Below, in pieces: positions 22,488-34,220 of a stretch of DNA of 64,000 bases; within the stretch, counting starts at the first letter, position 1, and every line of letters starts with the position of its first letter. The DNA lies in assembly GCF_012489685.1 (NCBI RefSeq), contig NC_080044.1:24780369-24844368 (forward strand). The letters are read 5' to 3'. Source of the DNA: Lotus japonicus. Taxonomy: Eukaryota; Streptophyta; Magnoliopsida; Fabales; Fabaceae. A program made the position numbers and the translations under genes. The notes beneath the pieces were generated by a model that saw only the letters and a list, made by a program, of their open reading frames with translations, did no database searches and was not told the DNA's origin.

Positions 22488-24059
22488 ACTTCTGGTCTCT
22501 TTTCTTCTGCTGCCCAAGGTACCATTTCTTTTCTTATTCAATCTGAAGCTTTCTTCCTCTCGTTTCTATTTCTTCTTCTTTTCCTTTTCTTCGTTTCCTC
22601 CCTCCTCTAACAGCACCGACACACTACTCTTCTCACCTTCTCCTCATCACCATGTTCATCTCTAAGGTGTTTTTATGGTAAAAACTTCTTCTCTTTTGTT
22701 TGATCATATTTTTAGTCAGTTAAATTTATTCTTTTAGTTTCCACACCTAGTGTCTTCATTAAAGTTATGACTATGGAAAGGATTTTGTGAACCATGGTTT
22801 TTATTTCCAAAAAGGTTGCGTTCTTGTCTTTATAAAATTTTCAATTAGAGCTTTTTCCAAAGTGCTTTTACAAATGTTGTTCCCCATCACCGGATCTATA
22901 GATTTCACCGATTAGTTAAGTGATTTTGGGGTTTTAATGATTTTAATTTAAGTCTTGATTAATTACTTTTAAATGTTAAAAATGACTTTGGAAATGATTT
23001 GGGGAAAAAGGAAAATTTATACATAGTTATGTAGATGTGGCCGAGCCTATGGCATGTGTTTTGAGTTTGGAAAATTAATTCCGAAACTTGTTTTTGTTTA
23101 GTGAAAATCATAAGTTAAGTTTGAGGACTAAAAGTTTATTGTGTGAAAACTTTAGGATTAAAACACAAGAGGTTGAGAAGTTTTAGGTTAAACTTGAGTT
23201 TTAAAAGTCTTGGGGTTTGTTTGATAAATCTATTAAAGGTTGTGGGTTGAAAAAGAACTCACTTATAGTTGAGGAATTGTTTGCAAAATGTTTTTAAGGA
23301 CCTTTATGTGATTATGTGTTTGTCAAGTTGTTTTTCCAAATGGGCTTTTGAAGGACCTTTCTTTAACACTCACAAATATCTTCTCTTTGGACTTTAGTCG
23401 TTGAAACATAAAGCATGTGCATTAGCCTAAGTGAGTTAGAATGGTTAGCTAAGCTTGTTTTGGGACTTTAGATGTGACCTTAGAGGCTAAGGTTTAGTAT
23501 ATGAACTTGTGAAGGTACGAAGGACGAAAGCGCCATGTGGCGAAGCTAAAGAATAGAAAGAAGTGAGCCGATGCGGAAAACAAAGATGTGATTTGATCAG
23601 AGGTGCAGCTTAGAAAGGAAAACGCTTAAGGTAAGGGTAACTCAGTTTTAGAGCGTCTTTGAGTCTTGCATGTTTAAATCGCACTGCATGCGTTTGAGTT
23701 GAAGGTGTTTAATTTGATTGACAATTGATTGAAATATTGGCATGTTTTGATATGTTGTATACTTGCTTATGTTGACTGTTCTGAGGCTTTTGCCAAATAT
23801 GTTATGGGGCTTCGGCTGATACTTGTTGTTAATGTTTTGATTGGTTCTAGGATTGATGTTGGGCTGAATCACATGCTATGTATGTGCTAAGTAGCTAACT
23901 ATATGTTGTGTTGATATTTGTGCATATGTGTTATTGGATTATATTGTGGGGCCTGTGTGGCGTACTGTGGGCCTTCGTGGCATATTAAGTGGCATTCATG
24001 AGTTATCATTCTTCGTCTGTCCCGTCTTTCGAGGTGTCATCAAGTGGCAGTGGAGTGGA

Positions 24060-27000
24060 TGTAACACCCCATTTTTCGTTATTTGGTTATTTAGTATTTT
24101 ATTTTAATTACTATTATGTTATATGGTAATTTGATGAATTATGTGATTTTATTAGATAATTAAGTGATTATGTGATATATGGAGTGAGTAAATTATTTAA
24201 ATTATATATGAGTGATATATGCGACTATTATTTAATCCTTATGTGATATAGTATAAGATTTATATAAATATCGTTGTTAGGTTTTTGTGTGAGTAATTGA
24301 GAGTGCGGCCCATTAGTATGACTAGTTAAGGGATAGGAGTGAAATAGAAAAAAAGAGGAATCATAATTTGAGAATTGGAGAAGTTAGCAGACAGAGAGAA
24401 CACATGAAAAGCAAGAAGGAGAGGAGAAAAGAGAAGAAAACCTAGACTTTGATCTTCAAGAGGTAAGGGTTTGAATTCATGTTCTTTGGATTGGTATGAT
24501 AGTGGATAATGATAGAAAGCCTGATTTAGGAACCCTAGGATGCATTTTTTCTAAACTGAAGGTGGATAGTTGAATTTAGGGTTATGAGTTGTGGGTGGAA
24601 GAGAGGGGGTAGCGCGCCGCGCATGGTTGCAGAAATCTATGAGCTCTTGAACCCTATTTCGAGCTGTATTAATGACCGAATTTGAAGAAGTAGTCTTCAT
24701 AAAAGTTGTAGCTCTTTTTGTTATAAAACTGTTTCCGTTGGTTTCACGTCATTCCGATGTTTGTAGCTCAAGTTAGATGCGTTTTAGTGAGGACAGGTTA
24801 AATGTCTCGTTTCTCACGAACTGCTGTTAGTGTTAGATTTTTCCTGAATTTTGTACTTCGAATTTAGAGTTGAAAATTTACAGGAATTTACAAAACGTGT
24901 ATAGGGAACCATGATAAAAATATTGGAATTATCAGAGTGTATTTAAGGTATTTAAAAATTCGCCTAGGTTGGTGTACAGTTTATAACCGTTTTGAAAAAA
25001 ATGAGTCATTTTAGGTGCAAATGTTGTTTTCGAAAAAAAATGTGGTGCGCGCGCGTGGTGATGCGCAAGGCGCGGTGGCGCGCGTACATGGCGAGGGTTG
25101 TGCGTAGAGCTGGGCGAATTGGCCCGTGCCCGCGGGCCGGCCCGCTTAACCCGCAGCCCGCGCGGGCTGTGGCCCGGTGTTTGGTTGCCCGTTTAAAAGC
25201 GGGCCTACGCGGTCTGGCCCGCTCAACCCGCGAGTTCAGGCGGGTTGAACCGCGGTTTTGCGGGCTGGACCGCATTACAAAAGAAAAAAAAAAGTCTTTA
25301 ATTGAAGAACTCAGAACTGGCCCAACAGAAGAGAAAAAAAAAAGTTTAAGACAAGACAAAAGTCCAACCCATTCCTCTCTCTAAAATCTTATTTCATTCC
25401 TAAAACTAACAAATCCTAAATTACTTTGGTTCCTCAATCCTCTCTCTCTCTCAAAAACACGACACTCCCCTCTCTTGAAGTCCCAGCGCCAGCCCAGCAG
25501 CCACTCGCCCACCACGCCACCGCGCCGCCGCGCCACCGCACCTCCCGACCAGGTTTGCTCCTCCTCTCTTATCTCTTTCCCCTTGTCTACCTAAAGTCCT
25601 AAACCCATTTTCAACGTTATGTATTGTTTCATTTGTTTGGTACTTTAATAAAATTAGCCTTACTTTCTGCACAATGGGAACAAAATAGCTTCATAACTAA
25701 CACAGACAAAGACAATGGAATTTGAAATTTCCCTTTCCATGCACAAATATGACAACAAACCGCCATCCTTCCTCTAATTGCCATTTTCACATTGTAGAGC
25801 TTGCTGCAATTTTGAACAAAAACAATTAAGTTTCATCTTCTAATGTTGTCTAAAATATATGCTAAAAAATCCATTTATTTTTTAATTTAGTCATTTATAA
25901 GGTTTTTAATGAAAAAAATATTTTTAATTTAGTTTTAAATTGTATTTTTATTATTTTTTAATTTGGCCTGTGGCCCGCGGGCCAGCCCGCTTATCCGCGG
26001 GGCGGGGGCGAACCAGCGTAATAGAGGCCCGTTTAAATGCGGGCCTACGCGGGGCGGTCCTACGCGGGGCTGGCTTAAGCGGGGCGGGCCAACGCGGGGC
26101 GGTCTAACCGCATACCCAGCTCTAGTTGTGCGCGAGGGAGGTGGCGCATGTAGGTGGTGGTGTGCGCGGTAGCGCGCGCATGAGGGGGATGATGCGGGGA
26201 GATGACAAGTTTTTGGGGAAAATTAGGAAGAATCCTTTTTTTTAGAATAGTTGCAGAACCTTTTATATATGAATTATATTTAATTTACATATGTTTAATG
26301 GTTGATTATATGATGTTATTTTCTGAATTGATGTTATGTGTTAAGTTCTTAAGTTACTGTGATTGCAAGTTGTGTGATTGATAACACGTAAGTGTGTGTT
26401 TTGTGAAATTTGAGATGATTTGAATTGTTGAGCTGGTGATGAGGTGATGAATATGCTAAAATAATTAAGACTTGGAGATGGTTTGAATATGCATATGTTA
26501 GTTGAGTTTTGCACAATACACTGCATAGGTGTCAAGAGGCAATGTTTGCTAGTTCTCGTGGAGGCTAGTTACTTGTCCCAAAACTGGAGTGGTTTTGAAG
26601 CCTAGAGCGAGGGCTTTATTGGTGGTTATCTGTCTAGAGTGGACGCGGTGATACCGCTAAGAAAAACAACTTTGGTACCAAAGACATTTGCATGGGTCTC
26701 ACTTGAGTCATATGTGTTAGGGAGTTGTTGATGCTAATTAATGATAATTGTGATATTTTTTGTGATTTGATGTTGTGGTAATTGGAGACAATAATATTTG
26801 CTTACTTGATGCTTGAGTTCTTGAGTATTGTCATAACTGTGAGATTGATTGATTATATTAAATTACATAATTTATTATTTGTTAGTAAAATGTGAAGAAT
26901 TTATGTGGAACATAGATAAGCTTTTACATTATTTATTATTATGCTTATCCATATGATATGAGTTCTCACCCTTCTGTTGGAATGATGTTCTATGCGACAT

Positions 27001-27376
27001 CGCTCAGGTACAGAGGATAGTGGAGCTTCTCGCGAGGGTTAGTTGGAGGAGTTAGTCTTTCATTTATGGTTTAGTTAGGGGAGTCATGCTCTATTATGTA
27101 ACACGGGGAAACGCTTAGTTTTGTACCTTGATGTTATGAGTTATTTTATGAACTCTCTTTATTTATTTTTGGATTATGTTTTATTTTGAAGCTGAGTAAA
27201 TCCGATGTGCTATGCATATGATGTTATGACATTAAAGTTGGAAATTTATATATTTATTATGAGCATGACAGGTGTTTTGATTTATGTTTCAGGAGAATAA
27301 GTGTGACACCCTCTGTGTTATGCATTTTACTCTGATTTATGCTATAATATTTGCGCGGGGTTTAGAGGGTGTTACA
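24060..27376. mobile_element. Solo LTR (family B), about 2.3 kb without its hAT insertion
   Basis: The ends are TGTAACACCC and GGGTGTTACA, a perfect 10-bp inverted pair, and the flanks are GTGGA on both sides (24055-24059 and 27377-27381). Length and end sequence fit a Ty3-type chromovirus LTR; lineage is inferred from general look only. No internal proteins are present. The host LTR sequence GTGGCAGTGGAGTGGAT resumes after it. Confidence 0.83.
25105..26124. mobile_element. Non-autonomous hAT-like element with GC-rich subterminal repeats
   Basis: The inverted ends are TAGAGCTGGG and CCCAGCTCTA with an exact 8-bp duplication GTTGTGCG (25097-25104 and 26125-26132), the hAT signature. Both subterminal regions are dense in GCGGGCC/GGCCCGC repeats, while the middle is AT-rich. 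A CT-rich stretch is near 25375-25570. No transposase is seen; open frames here follow the GC composition and are not called genes. Confidence 0.88.
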
Positions 27377-27639
27377 GTGGATATTTTCACATGTCTGTCC
27401 CGTCTTTCGAGGCGTTATTAAGTGGCATTCATGAGTTATCGTTCTCCGTCTATCCCATCTTTCGAGGCGTCATCAAGTGGCAGTGGAGTGGATATTTTCA
27501 CATGATTGTCCCGTCTTTCGATGCGTTATTACGTGGCATTCAGAAGTTATCGTTCTCTGTCTGTCCCGTCTTGCGAGACGTTATTGTTTGATTATATTGT
27601 TGGTTTTGGTTCATAACTAAGTTGATCTATATTGTTGAA

Positions 27640-27995
27640 GTTATTGTTATATCTAATTTAATTATATGTTATTGATCCTGTTTATATCTGATTTAATTAT
27701 ATGTTGTTGATCCTGTTTATATCTGATATAATTACATATTATTAATCATGTTTATATCTTATTTAATTATATGTTATTGATCTTGTTTATATCTGATTTA
27801 ATTACATGTTATTGATCATGTTTATATCTTATTTAATTATATGTTATTGATCCTGTTTATATATAATTTAATTATATGTTGTTGATCCTGTTTATATCTC
27901 ATTAATTATATGTTGTTGATCTTGTTTATGTCTGATTTAATTATATGTTGTTGATTCTGTTTATATCTGATTTAATTCCATGTTGCTGATTTCGT
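27640..27995. repeat. Tandem repeat, about 35-37 bp unit, near ten copies
   Basis: A unit like GATTTAATTATATGTTGTTG followed by ATCCTGTTTATATCT repeats through the stretch with small changes. It belongs to the family A LTR. Flanking it, CCCGTCTTTCGAGGCG-type segments also recur (about 24017-24040, 27397-27590, 28085-28165). Confidence 0.88.
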
Positions 27996-28699
27996 TGATA
28001 TCTATCTTGGATTGTATTGTTAGTTTGTCTATCAGAATGTTGTGTATTACCCTAAGTGGCGATGAGATGGTTTGTCTCACGTGATTGTCCCGTCCTTTGA
28101 GACGGTAAAGTTGCGATGAGGTGGGTTTGTCCCACGTGATCGTCCCGTCTTGCGGGACGTTATTGTTTGATTATATTGTTGGTTTTGTTGATATCTGAGT
28201 TAATTTAACTTGCTAGTTTATTTAACATGCTAGGTAATTAAAATTTGAATAACATGGTTTTCTCTTTTATATGTGGTAATTGTATGGAGTTAACCCTTTC
28301 TGCTTGCTACTTGTTGTTTGGGCACTTAACGCTATTAGGCGATGGAGAATCTTCGATGAAGCTTAACCTTTGTGAGAGTGGAGATGAGGACTTGAAGAAC
28401 TGTGGAAGACTCGAAGAATAGAGTCGAGTGTAGGGCTAGAGCCTTAGGTTCGAGAGCTTACCTTTATTGGTTTAAGCTTGCATAATGATTTTAGAAATTT
28501 ATATTTGGGTTTTCGAGCACTCGCCTTGTTCAAGGCTTGATGTAAATCTATTTGTAGCTGAGAGTATGCATGACATGTTTTGGAAACACTTTGAAAAAAA
28601 TATATATATTAGCTTTTATGAATCCAATTTAGAGATCATTGCATATTTACTTTATCATGTTACTATGGTGACCCCCGAAAGTCGGGGCATTACATAAGG

Positions 28700-29365
28700 G
28701 GCAACCACGACTGAATATCATCATAGAGTGGACACCTGCGATTCAGATTCTTTGTCCTTGCCATTTGTATCAAACAATATGATCGAGTTTATTTCAAGTT
28801 ATTTCACTCTCTATAAACAAAGTGCGTATAGAATAAAGTGTGTATTTCAGATTAAAGTGCGTATAGAATCTCACAAGTAGATGAAAGTTCAAAGGCCACG
28901 CAGTTAAAAGTGCGTAGGTCACGTACTTTAAGCTGTGTAGGCCACGCACTTTAAAGTGTGATGGTCGTCTATGCAATTTTAAGTGCGTATTTAACGCAGT
29001 CGAAAGGGCGAAAAAAAACTAGAACGCAAGAAAGGAAAGATAACCGTGAAATCGAGCGAGAATGCGGCGGTTGGAGCTGCGACGGAAGCCTCTTGGTCTG
29101 CAAGTTGCGGCGGCTTCGGGCTCTCCTTCCGTAGGTGGTAGTGGCGGTGGGTCAGTGAAAATGAAAGTAAGGAAATGAAGAAGAAGGAGGAGGAGTGTGG
29201 AAATGAATGTGTTGTGGGGGTGATGTATTAGGGAAAATTTGAAATAAAATGTGGGGGTGGTTTTGGGAGGTTATGGGAAGTGTTTTTTTTAAATAGGTAT
29301 TTTAGTTTTTTCACACTTTTATAGAGAGTGGAACTACATGAGAGGGGGTGGGAATAACAATTACC
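28700..29365. other. Right half of the split MULE; no gene
   Basis: It contains repeated ACGCACTTTAAAGTG-like motifs (28850-28990) that echo CACTTTAAAGTTCGTAG in the left half near 14625. A short G-rich, gene-like stretch lies near 29040-29160. No reading frame long enough to call. Confidence 0.5.
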
Positions 29366-29421
29366 ATAAAATAAACATATTTTTGTGTGCAGCTATTATC
29401 AAATTTAGGCTTGGCTTAGTG

Positions 29422-29801
29422 CAATGACGGATGTAAGTACAACACCATGAGGGCACATGCCCTCACTTGATTTTGAAAAAAATTATTAGAAAAAAAATTG
29501 AGTGGTAAAAGTATGTGGTTTTTTATGCCTCTTTTAGTAAAAAAAAATGTCCTCACTTGTGTTTCACATTGCTAATGCTCTCACTTGTATTTCACATTGC
29601 TAAATGTCCTACTTGAGTAGTAAAAGTATGAGGTTTTTTTTTATCTCTTTGGTAAAAAATGTCTTTACTTGTGTCCCATTTGGTAAAAAATGCACTCACT
29701 TCTAATAGTTTTAATTTTTCTTATAAGAATTTAAATGTTTTTTTATAAGCCCTCAATTTATATGTATATATTGCCCTCACAACATCAAATTTCTATCACC
29801 G
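29422..29801. mobile_element. Small hAT-type MITE
   Basis: An 8-bp duplication GCTTAGTG (29414-29421 and 29802-29809) flanks a 380-bp unit with imperfect inverted ends (CAATGACGGATG and the complement of ...TCTATCACCG). GAGGGCA motifs are found near both ends. The target GCTTAGTGGTAA resembles a tRNA box A, so a tRNA-derived SINE may have been the target; that part is weak. Confidence 0.68.
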
Positions 29802-30389
29802 GCTTAGTGGTAACCATGCTACCTTGTAACTATGAGTGCCTAGTCTGTAGCAACAACCTGAGATAGAGTTGTAATCTCTCTCATATGAATTAGCTGTCAA
29901 GCAAGGACAACACGAGTCAACGACTCATCCTAGCCTTTGCCATTCTAGGAGTAGGAGGTGAAATCGCTAGACTTGACTACCACTTTGTAGCCCATCTTGC
30001 TTTTGTTAGGATTCAAGAAACAACATCATGCTTTTGTTGTGAGGATTCAAGAAATAACCCGGCTATGGTAACGTATTTCTTGAATTCTCACCACTATAAC
30101 TTATTCTCATTCCTAGTGGAGGGTTGACTTCTTTTCATACATTCTTTTACACTTATTTTACACATTCTTTATATTTTATTTTCACATCGCATCTATCTCT
30201 TCTCATTATACTAGGGATGGCAATGGGTCTCGAACCCTATGGATACCCGCAAAAAATACCCACTATGAATAGGGTAAAACCCCGTTAGATGGGTATGAGA
30301 TTGGGTATGGGTAGTTACCCGTAAAAAGTAGTGGGTATGGGTGCGGGTATGTGTGCTATAGTACCCAACCCGCCCATACCCGCATACGC

Positions 30390-30453
<64 letters not shown>

Positions 30454-30465
30454 GTAATAATAATT
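30390..30465. repeat. (AAT)n microsatellite
   Basis: An almost perfect AAT array ends next to the left LTR at 30471. On the far side of the retroelement the array is ATT (34188-34220) followed by a T run. Confidence 0.95.
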
Positions 30466-31260
30466 CAAATTGATGGAATCAAGAACAGAGAAAGTGATTT
30501 TATTCAAGAAATAGAGCCTGGTTTCCCAGAACCGGGAACCAGAGCTTCAAGGTACAAGAATGGAGAAAGGGAAACCCTAACTCCCCTCTAGAATGTTCTA
30601 GAGTCCAGTCTCTCCTAGTCCCTACTGAATTCCTAACTCCCTCTAACTTCCCCTTTCCCATTATTTATACCTTTTCCTAACAATAAATAACTGATCCAAC
30701 TGGCAATCTGCCTAACTGATCCAGCTGGCAATAACTACTTCTAACATCAGTTTTTCCTATTAAGCTAGGCCATAGCTTTTCCCTTATTTCTCCTCTCATA
30801 GACCTTCCTAAATGTAGGTTGATACTCATCAATGCCCCCCGTAAAAGTTTCACCTTGTCCTCAAGGTGGAGGATTGAATACATGCTATGGAATAGTACAA
30901 CTAGTCTAAGGATCCAATGGTGACAAACTCAGTTTCCAGCTCATCACAGCCTTGTATGTACTGGGGAGCATCTGAGCATCTTCTAGCTTCAACCTGGATC
31001 CCATTGCATTAAGCAAATCAGCCAAACTTTGTTGGTATTGGTGACCATCTCCCTTGAGCTTCTGATATAAATTATGCCAAGGTCCCATTGCTGGAAAAAC
31101 AAGTGAAAAGAGAACCATCTGTAGCAAACATGTTGTTGCCTCCATATGTGCACAATCATGAGTCTATACTCATTGTCTTCACCCTTTTCATGCAATGAGA
31201 ATTCAGAAACCATCCTTAGGACAAACCTCAGAGACCTCCTTAAGCCTTGAGTGAACATTT

Positions 31261-32085
31261 TCAGAAGAAACAATTGCAAACTGTCATAAAAGTGGGCAGG
31301 AAAATAGGAATAACTCCTAACATTCCACCACACTTCTGCTGATATGAATCCACTTGATTCCTACTGCGAGAAACAAGATAACCACCAGAAAAATGAGAAG
31401 CAATATCGCCCCCCAGAACAAAAATCCTGATGACCCTCAAACTAGCAGTAGTGGCAACCAGAATAAGGTTTATCACCATCGTATCTTTGGTGAAACCAAG
31501 CTGGAAAGTGAGTAATTTGAGAACGAGAATTTGCTGCCTAATATCCAATAATTCTGCAACAATGATTAGTAGAGTGCCAACTACAGCTATGATATGCATA
31601 CAAGCAGCATAGTCCACCCTTCCCCTTGCAGCTATGATAGTGTCAATCGGGTCAACATCATGCTTCCCTTGCTTACCCATTAATTGACACTTGTATTCGA
31701 TTGTGTGATATTCATCAAGCTTAAAGACCTTATCACCAACCCTTTGAACCAAGAACACAGGTCTACCCCAACTTTCTATGCTCCATAGGATGTCAATGTA
31801 AACTATTGTTCCCATTAATTTGTCCTTGGCTGCAACACCTCGCATCTTCATAATGTTCCCACCAGGATCAAATATAAACCCATTAATACTGTTTCTCTTT
31901 GAACAATCCATGCTGTTGAAGAATTTTGCTACTGCATCTAACTCCACTCTTGATAGTATGACCACATATATAATTCCCATCTTCACACTTCTAAGTGTGA
32001 TTGTTAGTGCTCTCAATAGCTGCGCGGAAGTTAAGTTGCCATTTCCTTCCTGAGATAACATGATATTTTGATAAGCAACTTTCAA
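31261..32085 (-). CDS. Unrecognised 274-codon frame inside the short-LTR element
   Basis: The frame has hydrophobic stretches in its C-terminal half (for example around IIAVVGTLLIIVAELL) that could be membrane segments. I recognise no family. The next minus-strand frame (31333-30989) overlaps it by one frame step, which suggests a longer ancestral frame with a shift, or no coding at all. It lies in the element's own orientation between primer site and polypurine tract. Confidence 0.3.
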   Translation of the reverse strand: MKVAYQNIMLSQEGNGNLTSAQLLRALTITLRSVKMGIIYVVILSRVELDAVAKFFNSMDCSKRNSINGFIFDPGGNIMKMRGVAAKDKLMGTIVYIDILWSIESWGRPVFLVQRVGDKVFKLDEYHTIEYKCQLMGKQGKHDVDPIDTIIAARGRVDYAACMHIIAVVGTLLIIVAELLDIRQQILVLKLLTFQLGFTKDTMVINLILVATTASLRVIRIFVLGGDIASHFSGGYLVSRSRNQVDSYQQKCGGMLGVIPIFLPTFMTVCNCFF

Positions 32086-32902
32086 ATCCTTGTGGTTGTC
32101 CCTAAAATTTCATAAGAAAGTCTTATGAATTATCCACATATATTTATCACAGAATTCCATTTCTCACACAGAAGAAAATAGATGTGCATGCCGCCACTTC
32201 AGAGTATTGATCTCAAGCCTTTGGAGTCTCAAGTTTTAAAATTCAGCTTCTAATTCATTGGAAGAACTAAGCCAATTTGATGGATTACCTGTTTGCTCAT
32301 GGGTCAGAGGTTCCAGAACCTGAGAAAACTCAAATCTCCTGCCAGGGTCCCATTGCTTGGAACTTAAAGTTCTGACTATTGCTGAATATAAAATGTTTGA
32401 AGATTGTCTTCCTTTAAACTCTACTAAAGCCATTGTACAAGGACCGAGTGCACTCTCTTCAGCAGGTTCAATGTTCCTTTGAACTTGGGAATCTCTTTGT
32501 GTAAATCCATCTTTTACTATGTTAGTAATAGGGGTCCAACTAGGCTGCATGGCCATTTTGGGCTTCTCACAAAGGACCCCCCTCTCATAACTTGGTTCTG
32601 AATTATTGGGCCCTTGAAATTATTAGTGAAGCCTATTAAAAGAAAAGGTTGGTGTGTCCCCACACGTGTCCTGTTGGCCAACTCAACATGCACAATTTCA
32701 GAAAACGCATGTTTCTCTTCTCTGCCAACACTATTCTCTGAGTCCAACACCTGTTTCTCTACTCTGCTCTTAACAAGGAGGGTTGGAAAATAGCCACTTA
32801 CCTCGTGGGCCAGGCCCATTAGAGTGGAAAATTGACCCAGTAGTGGTAGCTCCCATCTTACCCATCGACCTTGACTCTTTACGCGACATTGAGGAACTTC
32901 AG

Positions 32903-33568
32903 CTACCTTCGTCGCCGCCGTGGCATGGTGTTCGTCGCCGTCGCAACTCCACAACCTGGTTGTACCAGAGGCAACCATTTTCCCTTATGTACTTCCGCAT
33001 CTATTGTCTCCATCATCGCAGGGACGTAATCAGGCGGCTCCTGTGGTAGTCGTTTGGCTTGCTCTGCCTTTTTCGCTGCCTCCCACCATGCTTCCCCTGC
33101 CACATCAAGAATGGTCGTTCTCTGGTTCTGGCATGCAGGAAAAACGTCTTCGTCTTGCCAAGGCCATGAATACAGTGTCGCTGGAGAACTTCTCACCCAC
33201 ACGAACCCTAAATTAGTAATTTGGGGGAAAATCGCGGATTCCGAAAATCGTGGCTTCGTCACCGCTACTCGCTTCGCCATAGTTGCTGCCTCCTCTTCTC
33301 TCTGCAACGCTTCTGTTGTTGTGCGCTCCGCCGCTGCTACAAACTCCCAATCTTTCTGCGTCGCTTCCATTTCAGAATTCTTCGACGGTTGTGGTTTGCT
33401 CTCTGGTTTCACCAACAACGCTGAATCCGCCTCTGGTTTGGATTCGATCAAAGCATTTCTTCGTTCCTCCTCCAAGACCTCTTGCTTCCTAGGGGTTTCT
33501 TCCTCCCCTGAATCTAGAACTGGTTCTGGCAGGAACGGTTCCAATTCTGGTTCGAACTCTCTCAGCAA
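32903..33568 (-). CDS. Unrecognised 221-codon frame inside the short-LTR element
   Basis: This is the first frame after the primer site. The start is Glu/Pro rich, then a Glu/Ala-rich helix (KDWEFVAAAERTTTEALQRE), then a Trp-containing part (GFVWVRSSPATLYSWPWQDE) and an Arg-rich end. It is in the gag position but has no zinc knuckle or other gag mark. A captured host coding segment is one option. Overlapping plus-strand frames are judged to be shadows. Confidence 0.35.
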   Translation of the reverse strand: MLREFEPELEPFLPEPVLDSGEEETPRKQEVLEEERRNALIESKPEADSALLVKPESKPQPSKNSEMEATQKDWEFVAAAERTTTEALQREEEAATMAKRVAVTKPRFSESAIFPQITNLGFVWVRSSPATLYSWPWQDEDVFPACQNQRTTILDVAGEAWWEAAKKAEQAKRLPQEPPDYVPAMMETIDAEVHKGKWLPLVQPGCGVATATNTMPRRRRR

Positions 33569-34187
33569 TGCTGTTACAAATTCCCACCAGGTTGCTTTCT
33601 AATTGTGCCTTTTCCAGAAAAACCACCAAAAGAACCCATCACGCGTCAAAGACTTCTCTGCCTCTGACAATTTCTTCTCTTTAGAAATTCCCATGGCCTC
33701 ACAGTGCTGCTCCACCATGATGAGCCATCTGTAAGCCTCTCTTCCATCAAATTCTGGAATCTTCTTCTCCATTCTGCTCTTTTCTGGCTACCACAGCTCC
33801 AAGATCGGAGCTCTGATACCAAATTGATGGAATCAAGAACAGAGAAAGTGATTTTATTCAAGAAATAGTGCCTGGTTTCCCAGAACTGGGAACCATAGCT
33901 TCAAGGTACAAGAATGGAGAAAGAGAAACCCTAACTCCCCTCTGGAATGTTCGAGAGTCCAGTATCTCCTAGTCCCTACTGAATTCCTAACTCCCTCTAA
34001 CTTCCCCTTTCCCATTATTTATATCCTTTTCTAACAGTAACTAACTGATCCAACTGGCAATAACTGCCTAACTGATCTAGCTGGCAATAACTACTTCTAA
34101 CATCAGTTTTTCCTATTAAGCTAGGTCATAGCTTTTCCCTTATTTCTCCTCTCATAGACCTTCCTAAATGGAGGTCGATACTCATCA

Positions 34188-34220
<33 letters not shown>

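Larger units (their letters stand above)
19803..28694. mobile_element. Probable solo LTR (family A), about 3.6 kb before later insertions
   Basis: It begins TGTAAGACCCTGAAATTA, ends GTCGGGGCATTACA, and is flanked by TAAGG on both sides (19798-19802 and 28695-28699). No second copy of its ends, no primer site and no retroelement protein of its own is seen, so a solo LTR is the best reading; an unusual non-autonomous element remains possible. A LINE (20537-22487) and another solo LTR (24060-27376) lie inside it. Confidence 0.75.
14506..29365. mobile_element. Small Mutator-like element (MULE MITE) split by nested insertions
   Basis: The ends are inverted repeats: GGTAATTGTTATTCCCACCC at 14506 and its complement ending at 29365. 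The match extends imperfectly to about 45 bp with a one-base indel in a C run. The 9-bp flanks are ATAAAGTAA (14497-14505) and ATAAAATAA (29366-29374), one mismatch, as expected for Mutator-type transposition. Subtracting the insertions at 14712-19705 and 19803-28694 with their duplications leaves about 0.96 kb of original element. No transposase is present, so it is non-autonomous. Confidence 0.8.
30471..34187 (-). mobile_element. Short-LTR Copia-like retroelement with unrecognised ORFs, non-autonomous
   Basis: LTRs are 30471-30831 and 33825-34187 with TGATG...CATCA ends. On the minus strand a TATAAATA box lies in each LTR, a Met-type primer site (TTTGGTATCAGAGC, about 33811-33824) follows the right LTR, and a purine tract with GGGGGG (30832-30845) precedes the left LTR. 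Just upstream is the palindrome CACCTTGAGGACAAGGTG. No retroelement proteins are recognised. The 5-base flanks do not match (CAAAT against ATTAT). Confidence 0.8.

Noticed and set aside
24992..25384. 130-codon Arg/Ala-rich frame
   Set aside because: It crosses the hAT boundary at 25105 and follows the GC-rich subterminal repeats. Composition alone keeps it open on both strands.
30211..30591. Poly-Tyr and poly-Ile frames
   Set aside because: They are translations of the AAT microsatellite.
33054..33602. 182-codon plus-strand frame
   Set aside because: It lies opposite the minus-strand frame 32903-33568 within an element whose LTR, primer site and polypurine tract all point to the minus strand. 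Ser/Ala/Asn-rich content fits an antisense shadow.
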